64,000 nucleotides of DNA. Source: CAWHHZ01 sp963829355 (GTDB lineage: Bacteria; Acidobacteriota; Thermoanaerobaculia; Gp7-AA8; JAHWKK01). The notes under the pieces were generated by a model, which worked only from the letters and a program-made list of their open reading frames with translations, was not told where the DNA came from and did not search any database. The DNA is taken from NCBI GenBank assembly GCA_963829355.1, contig CAWHHZ010000016.1, positions 77,571 to 141,570 on the forward strand, given 5' to 3'. Position numbers and translations under genes: made by a program. Below are positions 29,774 to 39,194 of this stretch, in pieces. Position 1 is the stretch's first letter, and each line of letters starts with the position of its first letter.

Positions 29774-31404
29774 CTACGAGTGCACTCCCGGCGCTTCCCG
29801 CCCCATGCTCTCGACGTACTCGACGTACGAACCGCCGTACTTGAGAGGCTCTTCGTGCTCCTCTCCTCCGAGCTCGAGCACACGCGTGGAGAGCCCTCGC
29901 AGGAATGTACGATCGTGCGACACGAAGATCATCGTCCCTTCGAACTCCGACAGCGCCTCGACCAGCATCTCTTTCGTGGCGAGATCGAGGTGATTCGTCG
30001 GCTCATCGAGAACCAGAAAGTTGGGCGGGTTGAAGAGCATGCGCGCCATCACGAGACGTGACTTCTCTCCACCCGACAGAGACCGAATCTTCTTGTCGAC
30101 GTCATCGCCCGAGAATTGAAACGCACCGAGGAGATTGCGAAGAACTCCGGTACCTTCGGCCGGAAAGTCCTTTTCCATCTGCTCCCACACGGTCATACCG
30201 GAGTCGAGAAGATCGAGCGCCTGCTGTGAAAAATACCCCATCTTCAGACTTGCGCCGAGCCGGACGTTTCCTGAATCGGGAGTCAGGGCGCCTGAGATCA
30301 TTTTCAGAAGTGTCGACTTACCTGCACCGTTGCGGCCCATGACACACCATCGCTCTCCTCGGCGGATGAGAAAGTCGAAACCGTCGTAGATCGTGCGCTC
30401 ACCAAACGACTTCGAGACGTCTTCCAGCACAGCGACGTCCTCTCCGGAGCGCTGCGGCGATCGGAAGTCGAACTTCATCGCCTTTCTCTTCTTCGGCGGC
30501 TCGATCCTCTCCTGCTTTTCGAGCATCTTGACCCGGCTCTGCACCTGCGCCGCCTTCGCGGCGTGGGTCGAGAACCGATCGATGAATCGCTGCTCTTTCG
30601 CGAGCTTCGCCTGCTGCTCGCGAGTACGCCGCTTCCTGGTTGAGCTCGCGTTGCTCCCGCTCTCTGACGTAAAAGTCGTAGTCACCCGAGTAGCTGAGAA
30701 TGTCACCGTCGTCGATCTCGACGATCTTCGTCACCAGCCGGTTCATAAAGTCCCGGTCGTGAGAGGTCATCAGAATCGTGGCGGAGACACCCTGAAGATA
30801 CCGCTCCAGCCATACGATCGACTCGATGTCGAGGTGGTTGGTCGGCTCATCGAGAAGTAGAACGTCGAACTTGCCGAGGAGGATCTTCGCCATCGAGACG
30901 CGCATCTTCCATCCGCCCGAGAGCGCGCCGACGTCACCATCGATCTGATCGTCGGAGAAACCGAGGCCGTGAAGCACTTCCCGCGCCCGCGCTTCCAGCT
31001 CGTATCCACCGGCGTGCTGGTACTCCTCCTGAACGTTTCCAAAGCGCTCGATTACGCTAGTCGAGATCCTCGGTGTCAGGATCGGCCATGGCGTGCTCGA
31101 GCTCGATCAGCTCGTGGTGGAGATCGCCGAGACGTCCGCTGCCGGCAATCGCCTCATCGAGGACAGGCCGTCCGGACATGGCGTCGACCTCCTGCCGGAA
31201 GTATCCGATCGAGACATTCCGGGGAATGTTGACTGTCCCGCCATCGGCCGACTCCTCTCCCGAGATCATCCTGAAGAGTGTGGATTTGCCGGCGCCGTTC
31301 GGCCCGACCAGTCCCACTCTTTCACCAGGATTCAACTGGAAGGACGCCTCGATGAAAAGCACCTGCCGCCCGTACTGTTTCGTCACATTCGCAAACGAGA
31401 TCAT
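29774..31404 (-). CDS. ABC-F family ATPase (EttA/Uup/Vga-like), interrupted by two one-base frame breaks
   Basis: ABC-F proteins are soluble twin-ATPases that act on the ribosome. The first segment has Walker A GPNGAGKS and ends at an in-frame TAG near 31057; skipping one base gives SVIERFGNVQEEYQHAGGYE. The second segment holds LSGGWKMRVSMAKILL and LLLDEPTNHLD, then breaks near 30620; skipping one base gives REQQAKLAKEQRFIDRF. The third segment has the second Walker A GRNGAGKS, LSGGEKSRLVMARML and VLDEPTNHLDL. Corrected, the protein is about 542 residues, normal for the family. The inter-domain linker (FIDRFSTHAAKAAQVQSRVK) is intact. If the breaks are real the protein is not made as one chain. 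Confidence 0.85.
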
Positions 31405-31764
31405 GCGGCGCGGTCAACAACGGAGGTGGGGCTGGATGTTCCTGAGGCAGTCGTCAGTCCTCAGTCGACAGTCGACAGTCGGCGAGTACGATCCCACGCG
31501 ATCCTTCGACCGTCCTCCGCTGCGCTCCGGCGGCTGCTAATGACACCACTTCTAAACCCCTCAAAACAAAGGACTGTCATTCCGAAGCGAAGCGAGGAAT
31601 CTGGGTGGGGACCGGCGGACGAAGCCCACCTTCCCTTCCCCCGCCCAGATATGAGCAAGGACTAATGACTAATGACTAGCGACTGTCGACTGATGACTGT
31701 CGACTGACGACTGTACACCTTTCTCCTGAACCGTCGTATTACCGGGCAAGGAGATCGAACCACC
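31405..31764. repeat. Repeat-filled gap: family A half, family B copy and short tandem repeats
   Basis: The 360-base gap upstream of the exported protein gene contains a GTCGACAGTCGACAG-type tandem run (31446-31480), a right half of family A (GATCCTTCGACCGTCC near 31498), a family B copy (TGTCATTCCGAAGCGAAGCG from 31576, with AGAT at 31649), and another run of ACTAATG / CGACTG units (31664-31712). AAGGAG near 31748 serves the next gene. No gene is seen. Confidence 0.7.
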
Positions 31765-32700
31765 ATGAGCATGACCAACCGAATGATCCTGATTCTGACC
31801 CTCTCTCTGGCGGCCAGCGGAGTGTTTGCCCAGGAAGATGCCCAGAACCCGGAAATGACTCAGTCTGCCACCACGACCATCGCGGAACAGGGCGAGACTC
31901 CCGATGATCCCGCCGCCGAACCGGAAGTGGCCGAGGTCGCCCCAGAGGACGTCAGTTCGTACGAGTTGCAAAGAGAGTTCGGAGATCTGCTGATCCAGCA
32001 TCCGTACGACCTTGCGACCATTCTGGCTCTTGATCCGACGCTCATCAATGACGAGACATACCTCTCCCGATATCCGGAGGTAGCGAGATTCGTTGCCGAT
32101 CATCCGGAGATTTCGCGGAATCCGTCGTTCTACGTTGCCAACTTTGAGCACCGTACCCAGCGAGGCGGGGTCATCGATGACATCCTCGAACCAATCATCA
32201 TCTTCGCAGTCTTCGTGCTGATTGCGTATGCGCTGGCGTGGATCGTTCGGACGATGGTCGAGCAGAAGCGCTGGAATCGTCTGTCGCAAACCCAATCCGA
32301 GGTGCACAACAAGATTCTCGACCGTTTTGGAGCGAGCGACGAAGTGCTCGCCTACATCAAGTCGCCCGCAGGGGCAAAGTTTCTCGAGGCAGCGCCAATC
32401 CCGCTTCATGCAGAGGCGCCATCACAGAACAACTCGTCACTCACGCGAATCATGTTGTCAGTTCAGTTTGGCGTCGTGGTCGCCGTGGGCTCGCTCGGAA
32501 TGCTGCTGGTCAGTTTCCGCCTTCCCGAACGAACAGGGGACGAGCTGTTCGCTTTCGGCCTGATCGCCTTCTGCGTCGGCGCTGGCTTCATCATCTCGGC
32601 AGGGGTGTCGCTCTTCATGTCACAACGGCTGGGCCTGTGGGACTTCCCCGGATCCCAGAAGGCTTCCGCCCCCTCCACTGATCCCGGAACTGTGAGATGA
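31765..32700 (+). CDS. Exported membrane protein of unknown function, in a sigma-factor operon
   Basis: The 311-residue protein has a signal peptide (MTNRMILILTLSLAASGVFAQ), an acidic low-complexity stretch (EDAQNPEM...AEVAPED), a periplasmic helical segment (LQREFGDLLIQHPYDLATILALD), one membrane helix near 133-155 (IIIFAVFVLIAYALAWIV), a cytoplasmic part (VEQKRWNRLSQTQSEVHNKIL) and two more helices near 233-285. No enzyme motif is visible. It precedes an ECF sigma factor by 7 bases and an anti-sigma factor, so it is probably a signalling or envelope-stress component of that system. AAGGAG lies upstream of the ATG. Confidence 0.75.
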   Translation: MSMTNRMILILTLSLAASGVFAQEDAQNPEMTQSATTTIAEQGETPDDPAAEPEVAEVAPEDVSSYELQREFGDLLIQHPYDLATILALDPTLINDETYLSRYPEVARFVADHPEISRNPSFYVANFEHRTQRGGVIDDILEPIIIFAVFVLIAYALAWIVRTMVEQKRWNRLSQTQSEVHNKILDRFGASDEVLAYIKSPAGAKFLEAAPIPLHAEAPSQNNSSLTRIMLSVQFGVVVAVGSLGMLLVSFRLPERTGDELFAFGLIAFCVGAGFIISAGVSLFMSQRLGLWDFPGSQKASAPSTDPGTVR

Positions 32701-32707
32701 TCGAGCG

Positions 32708-33298
32708 ATGAGTCTGGAACTGGTGATCCGCGATGCGATCATGCCCGGCAGCCGTGAGCTGGACGAGACTCTTTCTCTGATGAACGAGGAGGAGTTCCGT
32801 TCATTTTACGAGCGCACTTCCCGGCCGCTCTGGTCTTATCTCTCCCGCATGACCGGCAGTCCCGAGGAAGCAGACGACATCCTTCAGGAAGCGTACTACC
32901 GCTTCTACCGGGCCGGTGCAAATCATGAGAATGAGGCCCACCGCAGGAACTCGCTCTTTCACATTGCCACGAACATCGTTCGCGACACGGCACGCCGGGC
33001 GAGGCGTCATCCTGACGTCCCGCTTCAGGAGGACGAGACCTTCTCCGACGTGCCACGCAGCCAGGCGCCCGTTCCGGAGCGGCAGGCGGAGATCAGAACC
33101 GATCTCTCTCGGGCGATGGAGCAGCTCGAGCCACTTCAGCGTCAGATGCTGTGGCTCGCCTATGCTCAGGGAGCGTCTCACGAGGAGATCGCCGAAATTC
33201 TCGGCCTCAAGGCAATCAGCATTCGGACGATGCTTCTGCGCGCCCGGCGCAAGCTCGCGGCCATTCTCACCCACGGATCGATGGAGGAGAGATCGTGA
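32708..33298 (+). CDS. ECF-type RNA polymerase sigma factor
   Basis: This 196-residue protein has sigma region 2 (FRSFYERTSRPLWSYLSRMTGSPEEADDILQEAYYRFYRA, described in two parts: core-binding helix and the DILQEAYYRF stretch) and region 4 (LEPLQRQMLWLAYAQGASHEEIAEILGLKAISIRTMLLRARRKL), the -35-binding helix-turn-helix. Length and the lack of regions 1 and 3 place it among ECF sigma factors. Its stop overlaps the anti-sigma start (GTGA). Confidence 0.93.
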   Translation: MSLELVIRDAIMPGSRELDETLSLMNEEEFRSFYERTSRPLWSYLSRMTGSPEEADDILQEAYYRFYRAGANHENEAHRRNSLFHIATNIVRDTARRARRHPDVPLQEDETFSDVPRSQAPVPERQAEIRTDLSRAMEQLEPLQRQMLWLAYAQGASHEEIAEILGLKAISIRTMLLRARRKLAAILTHGSMEERS

Positions 33299-33735
33299 AG
33301 GGCGAGATCTGCCACCGGGAAAACGAGCTTCTCGACGCTCTCGGAGCCGGTTTCGTTGGAGACGAGCTGAGCTCGCATGTCGTTGTGTGCGTCTCGTGCA
33401 GCGAACTGCGTACGGTCGCCGGTGCGCTTCTCGATGAGAGCGCCGTGGCAATGGCCGAGGCTCATGTGCCTTCATCCGGGACGATGTGGTGGCGGATGCA
33501 GATCCGTAAGCGTCAGGATGCTCAATCGAGAGCTCAGAGGTCGCTGATCGTCGGACAGGCAGCCACACTACTCATCGCACTGGCGCTCGTCGCGACCCTC
33601 TTCGGTTCCGAGGTCGTGATCGGTGTCCGCGAAATCTTCGCGACGATCCGGCTCAGTACGCCTCTGGTCATTGCACTCGCCACATGGGTGCTTCTGGCGC
33701 CGGTCGCCGGATGGATCGCACTCCGGCAGAAGTGA
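33295..33735 (+). CDS. Probable zinc-binding anti-sigma factor
   Basis: The 146-residue protein has the HxxxCxxC pattern of ZAS-type anti-sigma factors (SSHVVVCVSCSEL, about residues 28-40) in an N-terminal helical domain, then a membrane helix near residues 85-105 (LIVGQAATLLIALALVATLF) and a second near 120-142. GTG start with GGAGGAG upstream overlaps the ECF sigma stop. By position and motif it should hold the sigma factor at the membrane until a signal arrives. Confidence 0.82.
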   Translation: MKGEICHRENELLDALGAGFVGDELSSHVVVCVSCSELRTVAGALLDESAVAMAEAHVPSSGTMWWRMQIRKRQDAQSRAQRSLIVGQAATLLIALALVATLFGSEVVIGVREIFATIRLSTPLVIALATWVLLAPVAGWIALRQK

Positions 33736-33740
33736 GATCA

Positions 33741-33955
33741 GCTTTCAGTCGTCAGTCGTCGGTCGTCAGAAAGATCTGAGCAGCTTCGGGGGTCAGGTGC
33801 CGCCGCTTCGTCAGTGGGAAGAGAGGTCCCCTCCCAGATTCCTCGCTTCGCGTCGGAATGACAGCCGTGCGTGTCGGAATCCCTGGAAGTGCTGTTGCTG
33901 AATAATTAATCTTCGCACCCGGTGGTTCCAGCTCATCCGACTGTCGACTGACCGC
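33741..33955. repeat. Short tandem repeats and a half family B palindrome
   Basis: TCAGTCGTCAGTCGTCGGTC-type units lie at 33744-33768 and a right half of family B (AGATTCCTCGCTTCGCGTCGG, then AATGACAG) at 33826-33855. The region separates convergent genes and encodes nothing recognisable. Confidence 0.6.
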
Positions 33956-33959
33956 TTCC

Positions 33960-34811
33960 TCACCCCTTCTTCTCGACCATCGTCCCGAGAATGAACGTCT
34001 CACGCTCTCCGGGAACGATGTCCATGTTCACGATCGTGTCGACCAGGCTTCCGTCTTTTCGCTTCAACGTCAGCGGATAGCTCGTGACCGACTCCTGGTT
34101 CATCAGAACTTTCAGGAACTCTTCCCGATCCTTGCGTTCCGGATAGAGGTTCCATGTCTCTTCACTGAGCATCTCCTCGGCTGAATCGAAACCGAGAATC
34201 CCGGCGATCGCGGAGTTGACCTGAATGACGCGACCATCTGTCGTTGTGCAGAACCCGCCGGCCAGGTTGCGATCGAAGAGCAGTTTGAAGCGACTCTCCG
34301 AGGTTTCCTTCGCCTCGTACTCGGCGGCATGTGCGAGCGCAGCGGCGATGAGTCCTGCGATCAGACGCATCGAGTAGGTGTCGAGATCGTCAAACTCTCC
34401 CGCCTTTTTCGACACGACTTTGAGCAGCGCCACGACCCGATCCTCGTACACGAGAGGAGCCACGATGATCGACTTCGTGCCGGTAGCACGAGAGATGTCA
34501 CGGTTGACTCTGCTGTCGGCCTCCGTGTCATCCGAGCGCAGAACGTTCCTCGTGCTCACGGCCGTGCCGGAGAGACTCCCCTCCAGATCGAACACAGTTC
34601 CCTCGTGCTCGTGCAGAGTGCCGACAGCGCTGTGATAGTAGATCTCCTCCCCCTGAACGATCTCCACGACGGCTCCGTCGGCATCGGTGATCTCCCGGAC
34701 TTTCTCTGCAGCGAGGCGCATCACTGCATCTTCGTCGAGTCTGAACCGCGCAATTTCTTCCTGAGCGGCGATGATGGTGGCTAGGCGTTCGGCGAGATCC
34801 AACACTGCCAT
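33960..34811 (-). CDS. GAF-PAS sensory protein without an output domain
   Basis: The 283-residue protein has a GAF domain (about residues 10-165, including GAVVEIVQGEEIYYHSAVG, TGTKSIIVAPLVYEDRVVALL) and a PAS domain (about 170-280, with FKLLFDRNLAGGFCTTTDGRVIQVNSA in two short motifs, and the PAC-like ending SLVDTIVNMDIVPGERETFILG). No kinase, GGDEF or DNA-binding domain follows, and no partner is adjacent. The start at 34811 is chosen for the AAGAAGGT site 7 bases upstream. It may pass a signal by protein contact. Confidence 0.85.
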   Translation of the reverse strand: MAVLDLAERLATIIAAQEEIARFRLDEDAVMRLAAEKVREITDADGAVVEIVQGEEIYYHSAVGTLHEHEGTVFDLEGSLSGTAVSTRNVLRSDDTEADSRVNRDISRATGTKSIIVAPLVYEDRVVALLKVVSKKAGEFDDLDTYSMRLIAGLIAAALAHAAEYEAKETSESRFKLLFDRNLAGGFCTTTDGRVIQVNSAIAGILGFDSAEEMLSEETWNLYPERKDREEFLKVLMNQESVTSYPLTLKRKDGSLVDTIVNMDIVPGERETFILGTMVEKKG

Positions 34812-35011
34812 GGCACTACCTTCTTTCGAAAAGAGGTTGTTCCTTGAAACCGAGGCTGAAATCGATATCACCAGTATATCGAATCGAATTCCGAATCCAC
34901 ACTCTCCGCCTCTGAGCCAGTGTGATCCCTGGCTTCCCCCCTTCCCGAGCCGTCCCACTGGTTTCCCTATTGCAACCCCTCCCATACATCAAGCTATCGA
35001 AAGGAATCCGC

Positions 35012-35419
35012 ATGGACCGACTCAAAACAATTTTCTCAGCTCATCCCAATCCAGCCAGCGATGCAGGCGACGAAGCCTTCGCTCTGGTCACCGCGGCCGC
35101 CGAATGCAGCGCCGTGTGCAGCAGTTGCGCAGACGCGTGTCTCGAGGATTCAGATCCCGGCGACCGCCGCCTCTGCATCCGCCTCAACCTCGATTGCGCG
35201 GATATCACGGCAGTGACCGCGAGAATGATCTCGAGACCCGGCGAACAGGACAAGGGCGTGCTGAAGGCGCAACTGGAAGCGTGCGCAACCGCGTGCCGTG
35301 CCTGCGCGGACGAGTGTGACAAGCATGCCGCAAAGATGGAGCACTGCCGGATCTGTGCGGAGTCGTGCCGAAAGTGCGCTGAGGCTTGCGACGCGATGCT
35401 GAAGGCGCTGGTGGCCTGA
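35012..35419 (+). CDS. Four-helix-bundle copper-storage protein (Csp / DUF326 type)
   Basis: The 135-residue protein contains 15 cysteines spaced along predicted helices (AAECSAVCSSCADAC, CATACRACADEC, HCRICAESCRKCAEAC), the pattern of cytosolic Csp3-type proteins that load many Cu(I) ions inside a four-helix bundle. No signal peptide is present, so it would act in the cytoplasm. AAAGGA lies 6-7 bases before the ATG at 35012. It is monocistronic and flanked by repeats. Confidence 0.87.
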   Translation: MDRLKTIFSAHPNPASDAGDEAFALVTAAAECSAVCSSCADACLEDSDPGDRRLCIRLNLDCADITAVTARMISRPGEQDKGVLKAQLEACATACRACADECDKHAAKMEHCRICAESCRKCAEACDAMLKALVA

Positions 35420-35824
35420 GGAGGGCGGTTGTCGTCGCTCACCGCAAGCCAGACGTCAGTCGCATGCTTGTCATCCTGAGCGAAGCGAAGGATCGCGTAC
35501 GTCCTGACTGTTCCGTTCTTTCCAAGCCTGACAGTCGGCTCCACGCGATCCTTCGACCGTCCCTCCGGCTTGGCTCAGGGCAGGCCTCCTCCCGCTTCGC
35601 GGGATCCGGCGGCTCAGGATGACAGTTCACTTCATTAGCTCGAGACCCGTCATTTATCGGAACACTGCGAGGTCGTCCACCTCGATGAGCCGGTGACGCT
35701 GCGGATCACAAACTGATCTGCAGCCCCTTGGTTCACCGCGCGTCGGATCACGTTAGCGCCACAATGATCCGCCGGTGCGGGCGCACCTACATGGACCACC
35801 GGCGGCGAATACGTTCAGGACTGA
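35420..35824. repeat. Family A palindromic repeat and otherwise empty spacer
   Basis: A complete family A copy occupies 35469-35624 with arms TGTCATCCTGAGCGAAGCG and GGCTCAGGATGACA; an extra block (GGCTTGGCTCAGGGCAGG) is inserted in its right arm. The remaining 200 bases to 35824 show no gene, promoter or terminator I can support. Confidence 0.75.
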
Positions 35825-36847
35825 TTACCCTCGGTACCATCGATGAAATCCGCTGAGAAAAGCGTGAACGCAATGGCCGAGACCATCGACGTTATACCCT
35901 CCCTCCTGGCAGATCAGAGTGGGAAGGTCCAGCGCCCCCAGACGGCGGCCGATCTCGCCGTAGTCGTCGAGATCGAGTTTGAATCCGCCGATCGGGTCAT
36001 CCTTGTACGTGTCGAATCCTGCAGCGATGATCAGGTGGTCGGGTTTGAATGAGCTCATCGCGTCGATGAACCGATTCACTGCCTCGAGGTACGCGCTCCC
36101 GCCGCTTCCGAGAGGAAGTGGGAGGTTCAGATTCGTCCCTTCACCCTGTCCGATACCCGTTTCCCCCTCATACCCCCAGAAGTATGGGTACTCCACTTCC
36201 GGATCGCCGTGGATGGATGCGGTGAAGACGAACTTCCGCTGTTCGAAGAACTCCTGCGTCCCATTGCCGTGGTGGTAGTCGAGATCGAGAATCGCCACTG
36301 TCCCCTTCTCTGCCATCAGCTCGGCTGCCGTCGCGACGTTGTTGAAATAGCAATAGCCGCCGAACAGCCGCGGCCCCGCATGATGGCCGGAAGGACGGCA
36401 GAGAGAGTAGACGGTCTTCTCCGTTCCTTCCAGTATGAGAGACGCGCCCGTCAACGCAGTCTCAGCGGACGCCCTCGCGACCTCGTAGGTCTTCGCCATG
36501 ATGGGAGTCACCGCATCAGTGCACCAGAGTCCGCCCCAGAGCGGCGAATCAACCCGTCGCGGAAGGCGTGCCCCGTCCCCCGGAAAGAGATCCGGATAGA
36601 CCTCCTCCCCTTCCTCGAGCTTTTCTGAGATGTTGCGGATGTAGTCGTGATACGGGTGCAGTCGGGCGATCATCCGCTCGGGAAACTGGTCTGCCTTGAT
36701 CAGCTCGAAGCGCTCATCCGCTTTCAGTCTTTCCTTTATGGCGGCCACCCGTTTCGGCGTATCCTTGACCTCGTACGACTCCCGGCCGAGCTGGAACTTC
36801 CAGTAGGGGTTGTGAAGACTGTCGTTGTATTTCTCAATGACTTTCAT
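35825..36847 (-). CDS. Histone-deacetylase-family zinc amidohydrolase (acetylpolyamine amidohydrolase-like)
   Basis: The 340-residue protein has the arginase/deacetylase fold motifs: the paired histidines RPSGHHAGP near 152, the zinc ligands in LDLDYHHGNGTQEFF near 186-194, the zinc aspartate in AAGFDTYKDDP near 275, and the transition-state tyrosine region EGGYNVDG near 315. Bacterial members deacetylate acetylpolyamines or similar acyl amines. Its start codon overlaps the end of the upstream ligase-peptidase fusion gene by 14 bases, so the two are one transcription unit and probably handle the same small amide metabolite. The exact substrate is not known. Confidence 0.88.
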   Translation of the reverse strand: MKVIEKYNDSLHNPYWKFQLGRESYEVKDTPKRVAAIKERLKADERFELIKADQFPERMIARLHPYHDYIRNISEKLEEGEEVYPDLFPGDGARLPRRVDSPLWGGLWCTDAVTPIMAKTYEVARASAETALTGASLILEGTEKTVYSLCRPSGHHAGPRLFGGYCYFNNVATAAELMAEKGTVAILDLDYHHGNGTQEFFEQRKFVFTASIHGDPEVEYPYFWGYEGETGIGQGEGTNLNLPLPLGSGGSAYLEAVNRFIDAMSSFKPDHLIIAAGFDTYKDDPIGGFKLDLDDYGEIGRRLGALDLPTLICQEGGYNVDGLGHCVHAFLSGFHRWYRG

Positions 36848-38984
36848 GAATCACCTTTCCGGTCTTGAGGATCTCGACGGCACGGTCATGTGGAATCGCC
36901 GGTGCGAACCGGCCCCCCCGGCCCGACATCCCGTTCGAGCAGAAGATTGCGTTTAACGCGGCTTCCTCCGTGGCTTCGATCACCGCCTCGTATACGACAT
37001 CGATATGAGCGTCGGAGATGCACCGCAGCGATATGAATCTGTCAGTGTCGGAGGGACGCGGGCTTCGAATAGCGGTACTCACCGCGAGGATGAACTCGCC
37101 ACTCGAGAACGCGGCGTACGACCCGGTACGGCCGAGCCCGATCGCCGCACGCTTTGCGATGCGATTGAGCTGACTCGAGATCAGCGGCACATCCGTCGCG
37201 ACGACGACGATCGCCGAGCCCTCGGAATGGGCTCTCCGCTCGGAACGGTCGAATGAGGGATCGAGCTCACGACCGATCACCTTTCCGTCGACGGTGAGAT
37301 TTCTCATTTTCCCGAAATTGGACAGGATCAGAACGCCGAGGGTAAAGGTTCCCTCCGGCAGGTCGAGCACGCGCGAAGATGTCCCGATTCCTCCGGCGAA
37401 GTCGAATGACATCATGCCGGTGCCGGCTCCGACCGATCCCTGCGCGACCGGCCCTCCCGCCGCGGACTGAATGGCGCGAACGGCATCCTGTGCCGTGGAG
37501 GTCCCGACTCTCACGTCATTGAGAAACGAATCGTCCGCCTCCCCGACCAGAGGGATGGCTACGTCGATCTCGGTGCCGAGTGTCGGGTACTTTTCCGAGA
37601 GATAGTTGATCACGCCCGAATGAACTCTTCCCACAGAATGAGAGTTCGTGAGCAGAATGGGAGTCTCGAGCCAGCCCCACTCCATCACCTGGTTCAATCC
37701 TGCCATCTCACCGACACCGTTCAGCACGAATCCCCCAGCGACGACACGCTTCGTGAACGCCCGCCCCACGGGCAGGATGGCCGTCACCCCCGTCCGCACA
37801 GACGTCTTCTCGACGAGCCCGGGAAGCTGTACCTCATCCTCGATCCTCGTCACGTGCCCGACCTTCACACCCTCGACATCCGTGATTGCGTTGTTCAGAC
37901 CGCGGTTCATCCGGCCGATCCGGATGCCGAGCTCCCTCACCGTCGCGCGCGGCGGCGCATGCTCCACATCCTCTGCTGGAACTTTTCGAATCGACCGCGT
38001 GGCGAGCCCGTATCGACGAGCGGCGGAGCGAATGATGAGCCGGAACACCGCCTTCCGGTCGAGCCCCTTTTCGCGTGCGGCGACCATGAGTGAGGCACTC
38101 GGATGCAGACTCGGCAATGGATTGAGCTCGATGAAGTAAGGCTCTCCATTCTCGTGGAGGCGGATGTCGACGCGTCCCATGTCCGGACAGCTCATTACCT
38201 CGAACACCCGGCGCGCCATCTCGATCACCCGCTTCTTCTCCTCGGCACTCACCGACGCGGGACAGAGGACGCCCACGGCCGAGGCCGACTCTCCTCCCTG
38301 TTTCATGTCATAGTCGTAGACGTTGTACTTCCCACCGATTTTCTCGAGATCGAACGTGTGCTCGACGATCTCGAGGACCTGTCCGGGAAGACTCTCCAGA
38401 AGCGGAACACTCAGCTCCTTGCCATTGATGAACTCCTCCACGACCAGACCGGCTGGATAGCGGTCCAGCAGCGAATCAATTCGCTCCCGCGCGGCCTCCG
38501 GCGTTTCAACGACAGAGTCCTGCGTGATCCCTTTACTCGACCCCTCCTTGTTCGGCTTGATCATCAGGGGATACTGGAGATCATCGGGCAGCTCCTGTCC
38601 TTTCCGAGTGGCGAGAATCCCACGCGGGACTCGGATACCACGCGAGGCCAGCACGGTCTTGGCCAGGTTCTTGTCGAGATTCATGTGCAGCAGCGAGGCG
38701 TTCCCTCCAGTGAAGGGAATGCCCAATTGTTCGTACAGGCCCGGGTAGAACGCTTCCCTCGAGCTGCCGATCGTTCCTTCCGCCACGTTGAAGATCAGAT
38801 CCGGCTCGCTGTCGAGAAGTCTCTCGACGACCTCATTCGGCTTCCCGGAAACCTCGACGGGAGTGACGGAGTGTCCGAGCGTGTCGATCGCTCCGGTGAT
38901 GCGCTCCACGTCCTCGACCGTAAGCAGTTCCGCCGTCTCCTCGGAATTATCGGTTCTGAGGTTGTAGGCAACAGTGATCCTCAT
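36834..38984 (-). CDS. Fusion of an ATP-grasp (D-Ala-D-Ala ligase-like) ligase with a DmpA/P1-family peptidase
   Basis: The 716-residue protein joins two enzymes in one frame. Residues 1 to about 335 are ATP-grasp: FNVAEG at 65-70, PFTGG at 90-94, the ATP lysine in MIKPNKEGSSKG at 141-152, VVEEF at 181-185, DMGRVDIR at 268-275 and the metal site ELNPLPSLH at 286-294. Residues from about 347 are a DmpA/beta-aminopeptidase (P1) Ntn-type hydrolase: LNNAITDVEGVKVGHVT at 363-379, GSVGAGTGMM at 516-525 and GGIGTSS at 531-537, probably the self-cleavage region. The linker is short. One half makes an amide bond with ATP; the other cleaves N-terminal D- or beta-amino acids. An HDAC-family gene overlaps its 3' end. 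The natural substrate is unknown. Confidence 0.88.
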   Translation of the reverse strand: MRITVAYNLRTDNSEETAELLTVEDVERITGAIDTLGHSVTPVEVSGKPNEVVERLLDSEPDLIFNVAEGTIGSSREAFYPGLYEQLGIPFTGGNASLLHMNLDKNLAKTVLASRGIRVPRGILATRKGQELPDDLQYPLMIKPNKEGSSKGITQDSVVETPEAARERIDSLLDRYPAGLVVEEFINGKELSVPLLESLPGQVLEIVEHTFDLEKIGGKYNVYDYDMKQGGESASAVGVLCPASVSAEEKKRVIEMARRVFEVMSCPDMGRVDIRLHENGEPYFIELNPLPSLHPSASLMVAAREKGLDRKAVFRLIIRSAARRYGLATRSIRKVPAEDVEHAPPRATVRELGIRIGRMNRGLNNAITDVEGVKVGHVTRIEDEVQLPGLVEKTSVRTGVTAILPVGRAFTKRVVAGGFVLNGVGEMAGLNQVMEWGWLETPILLTNSHSVGRVHSGVINYLSEKYPTLGTEIDVAIPLVGEADDSFLNDVRVGTSTAQDAVRAIQSAAGGPVAQGSVGAGTGMMSFDFAGGIGTSSRVLDLPEGTFTLGVLILSNFGKMRNLTVDGKVIGRELDPSFDRSERRAHSEGSAIVVVATDVPLISSQLNRIAKRAAIGLGRTGSYAAFSSGEFILAVSTAIRSPRPSDTDRFISLRCISDAHIDVVYEAVIEATEEAALNAIFCSNGMSGRGGRFAPAIPHDRAVEILKTGKVIHESH

Positions 38985-39194
38985 CTATGAGCTCGCTCTC
39001 TCTGGGATGGACAGGGCCGCACAACCCCTATGCAAGATAGGTTCTAGGGGTGCATTTCTCATCGGGTGTCGCAGCGAGACAGCGGAGAGTGGAAGCGGCG
39101 AGAGAGCCGGGCCCCGGCGCAGGGGCCTCTGGCGGAGCGGGACCGAATCGGCAGGCTCCATTTGCCTTCGATCCGGAGAGCTTCTGTGATGCGG

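Noticed and set aside
29345..29844. Continuation of the amidase frame for another 165 codons
   Set aside because: After SMRG the translation is of a family A palindrome and element E2; the same peptide appears from the copy at 50704, so it is translated repeat.
31040..31070. Release-factor-2-like programmed frameshift at the TAG in the ABC-F gene
   Set aside because: The context (CTC GAC TAG C) lacks the CUU-UGA slip site and the internal Shine-Dalgarno-like element of prfB, so I do not call it programmed; it is kept only as part of the eight-site pattern.
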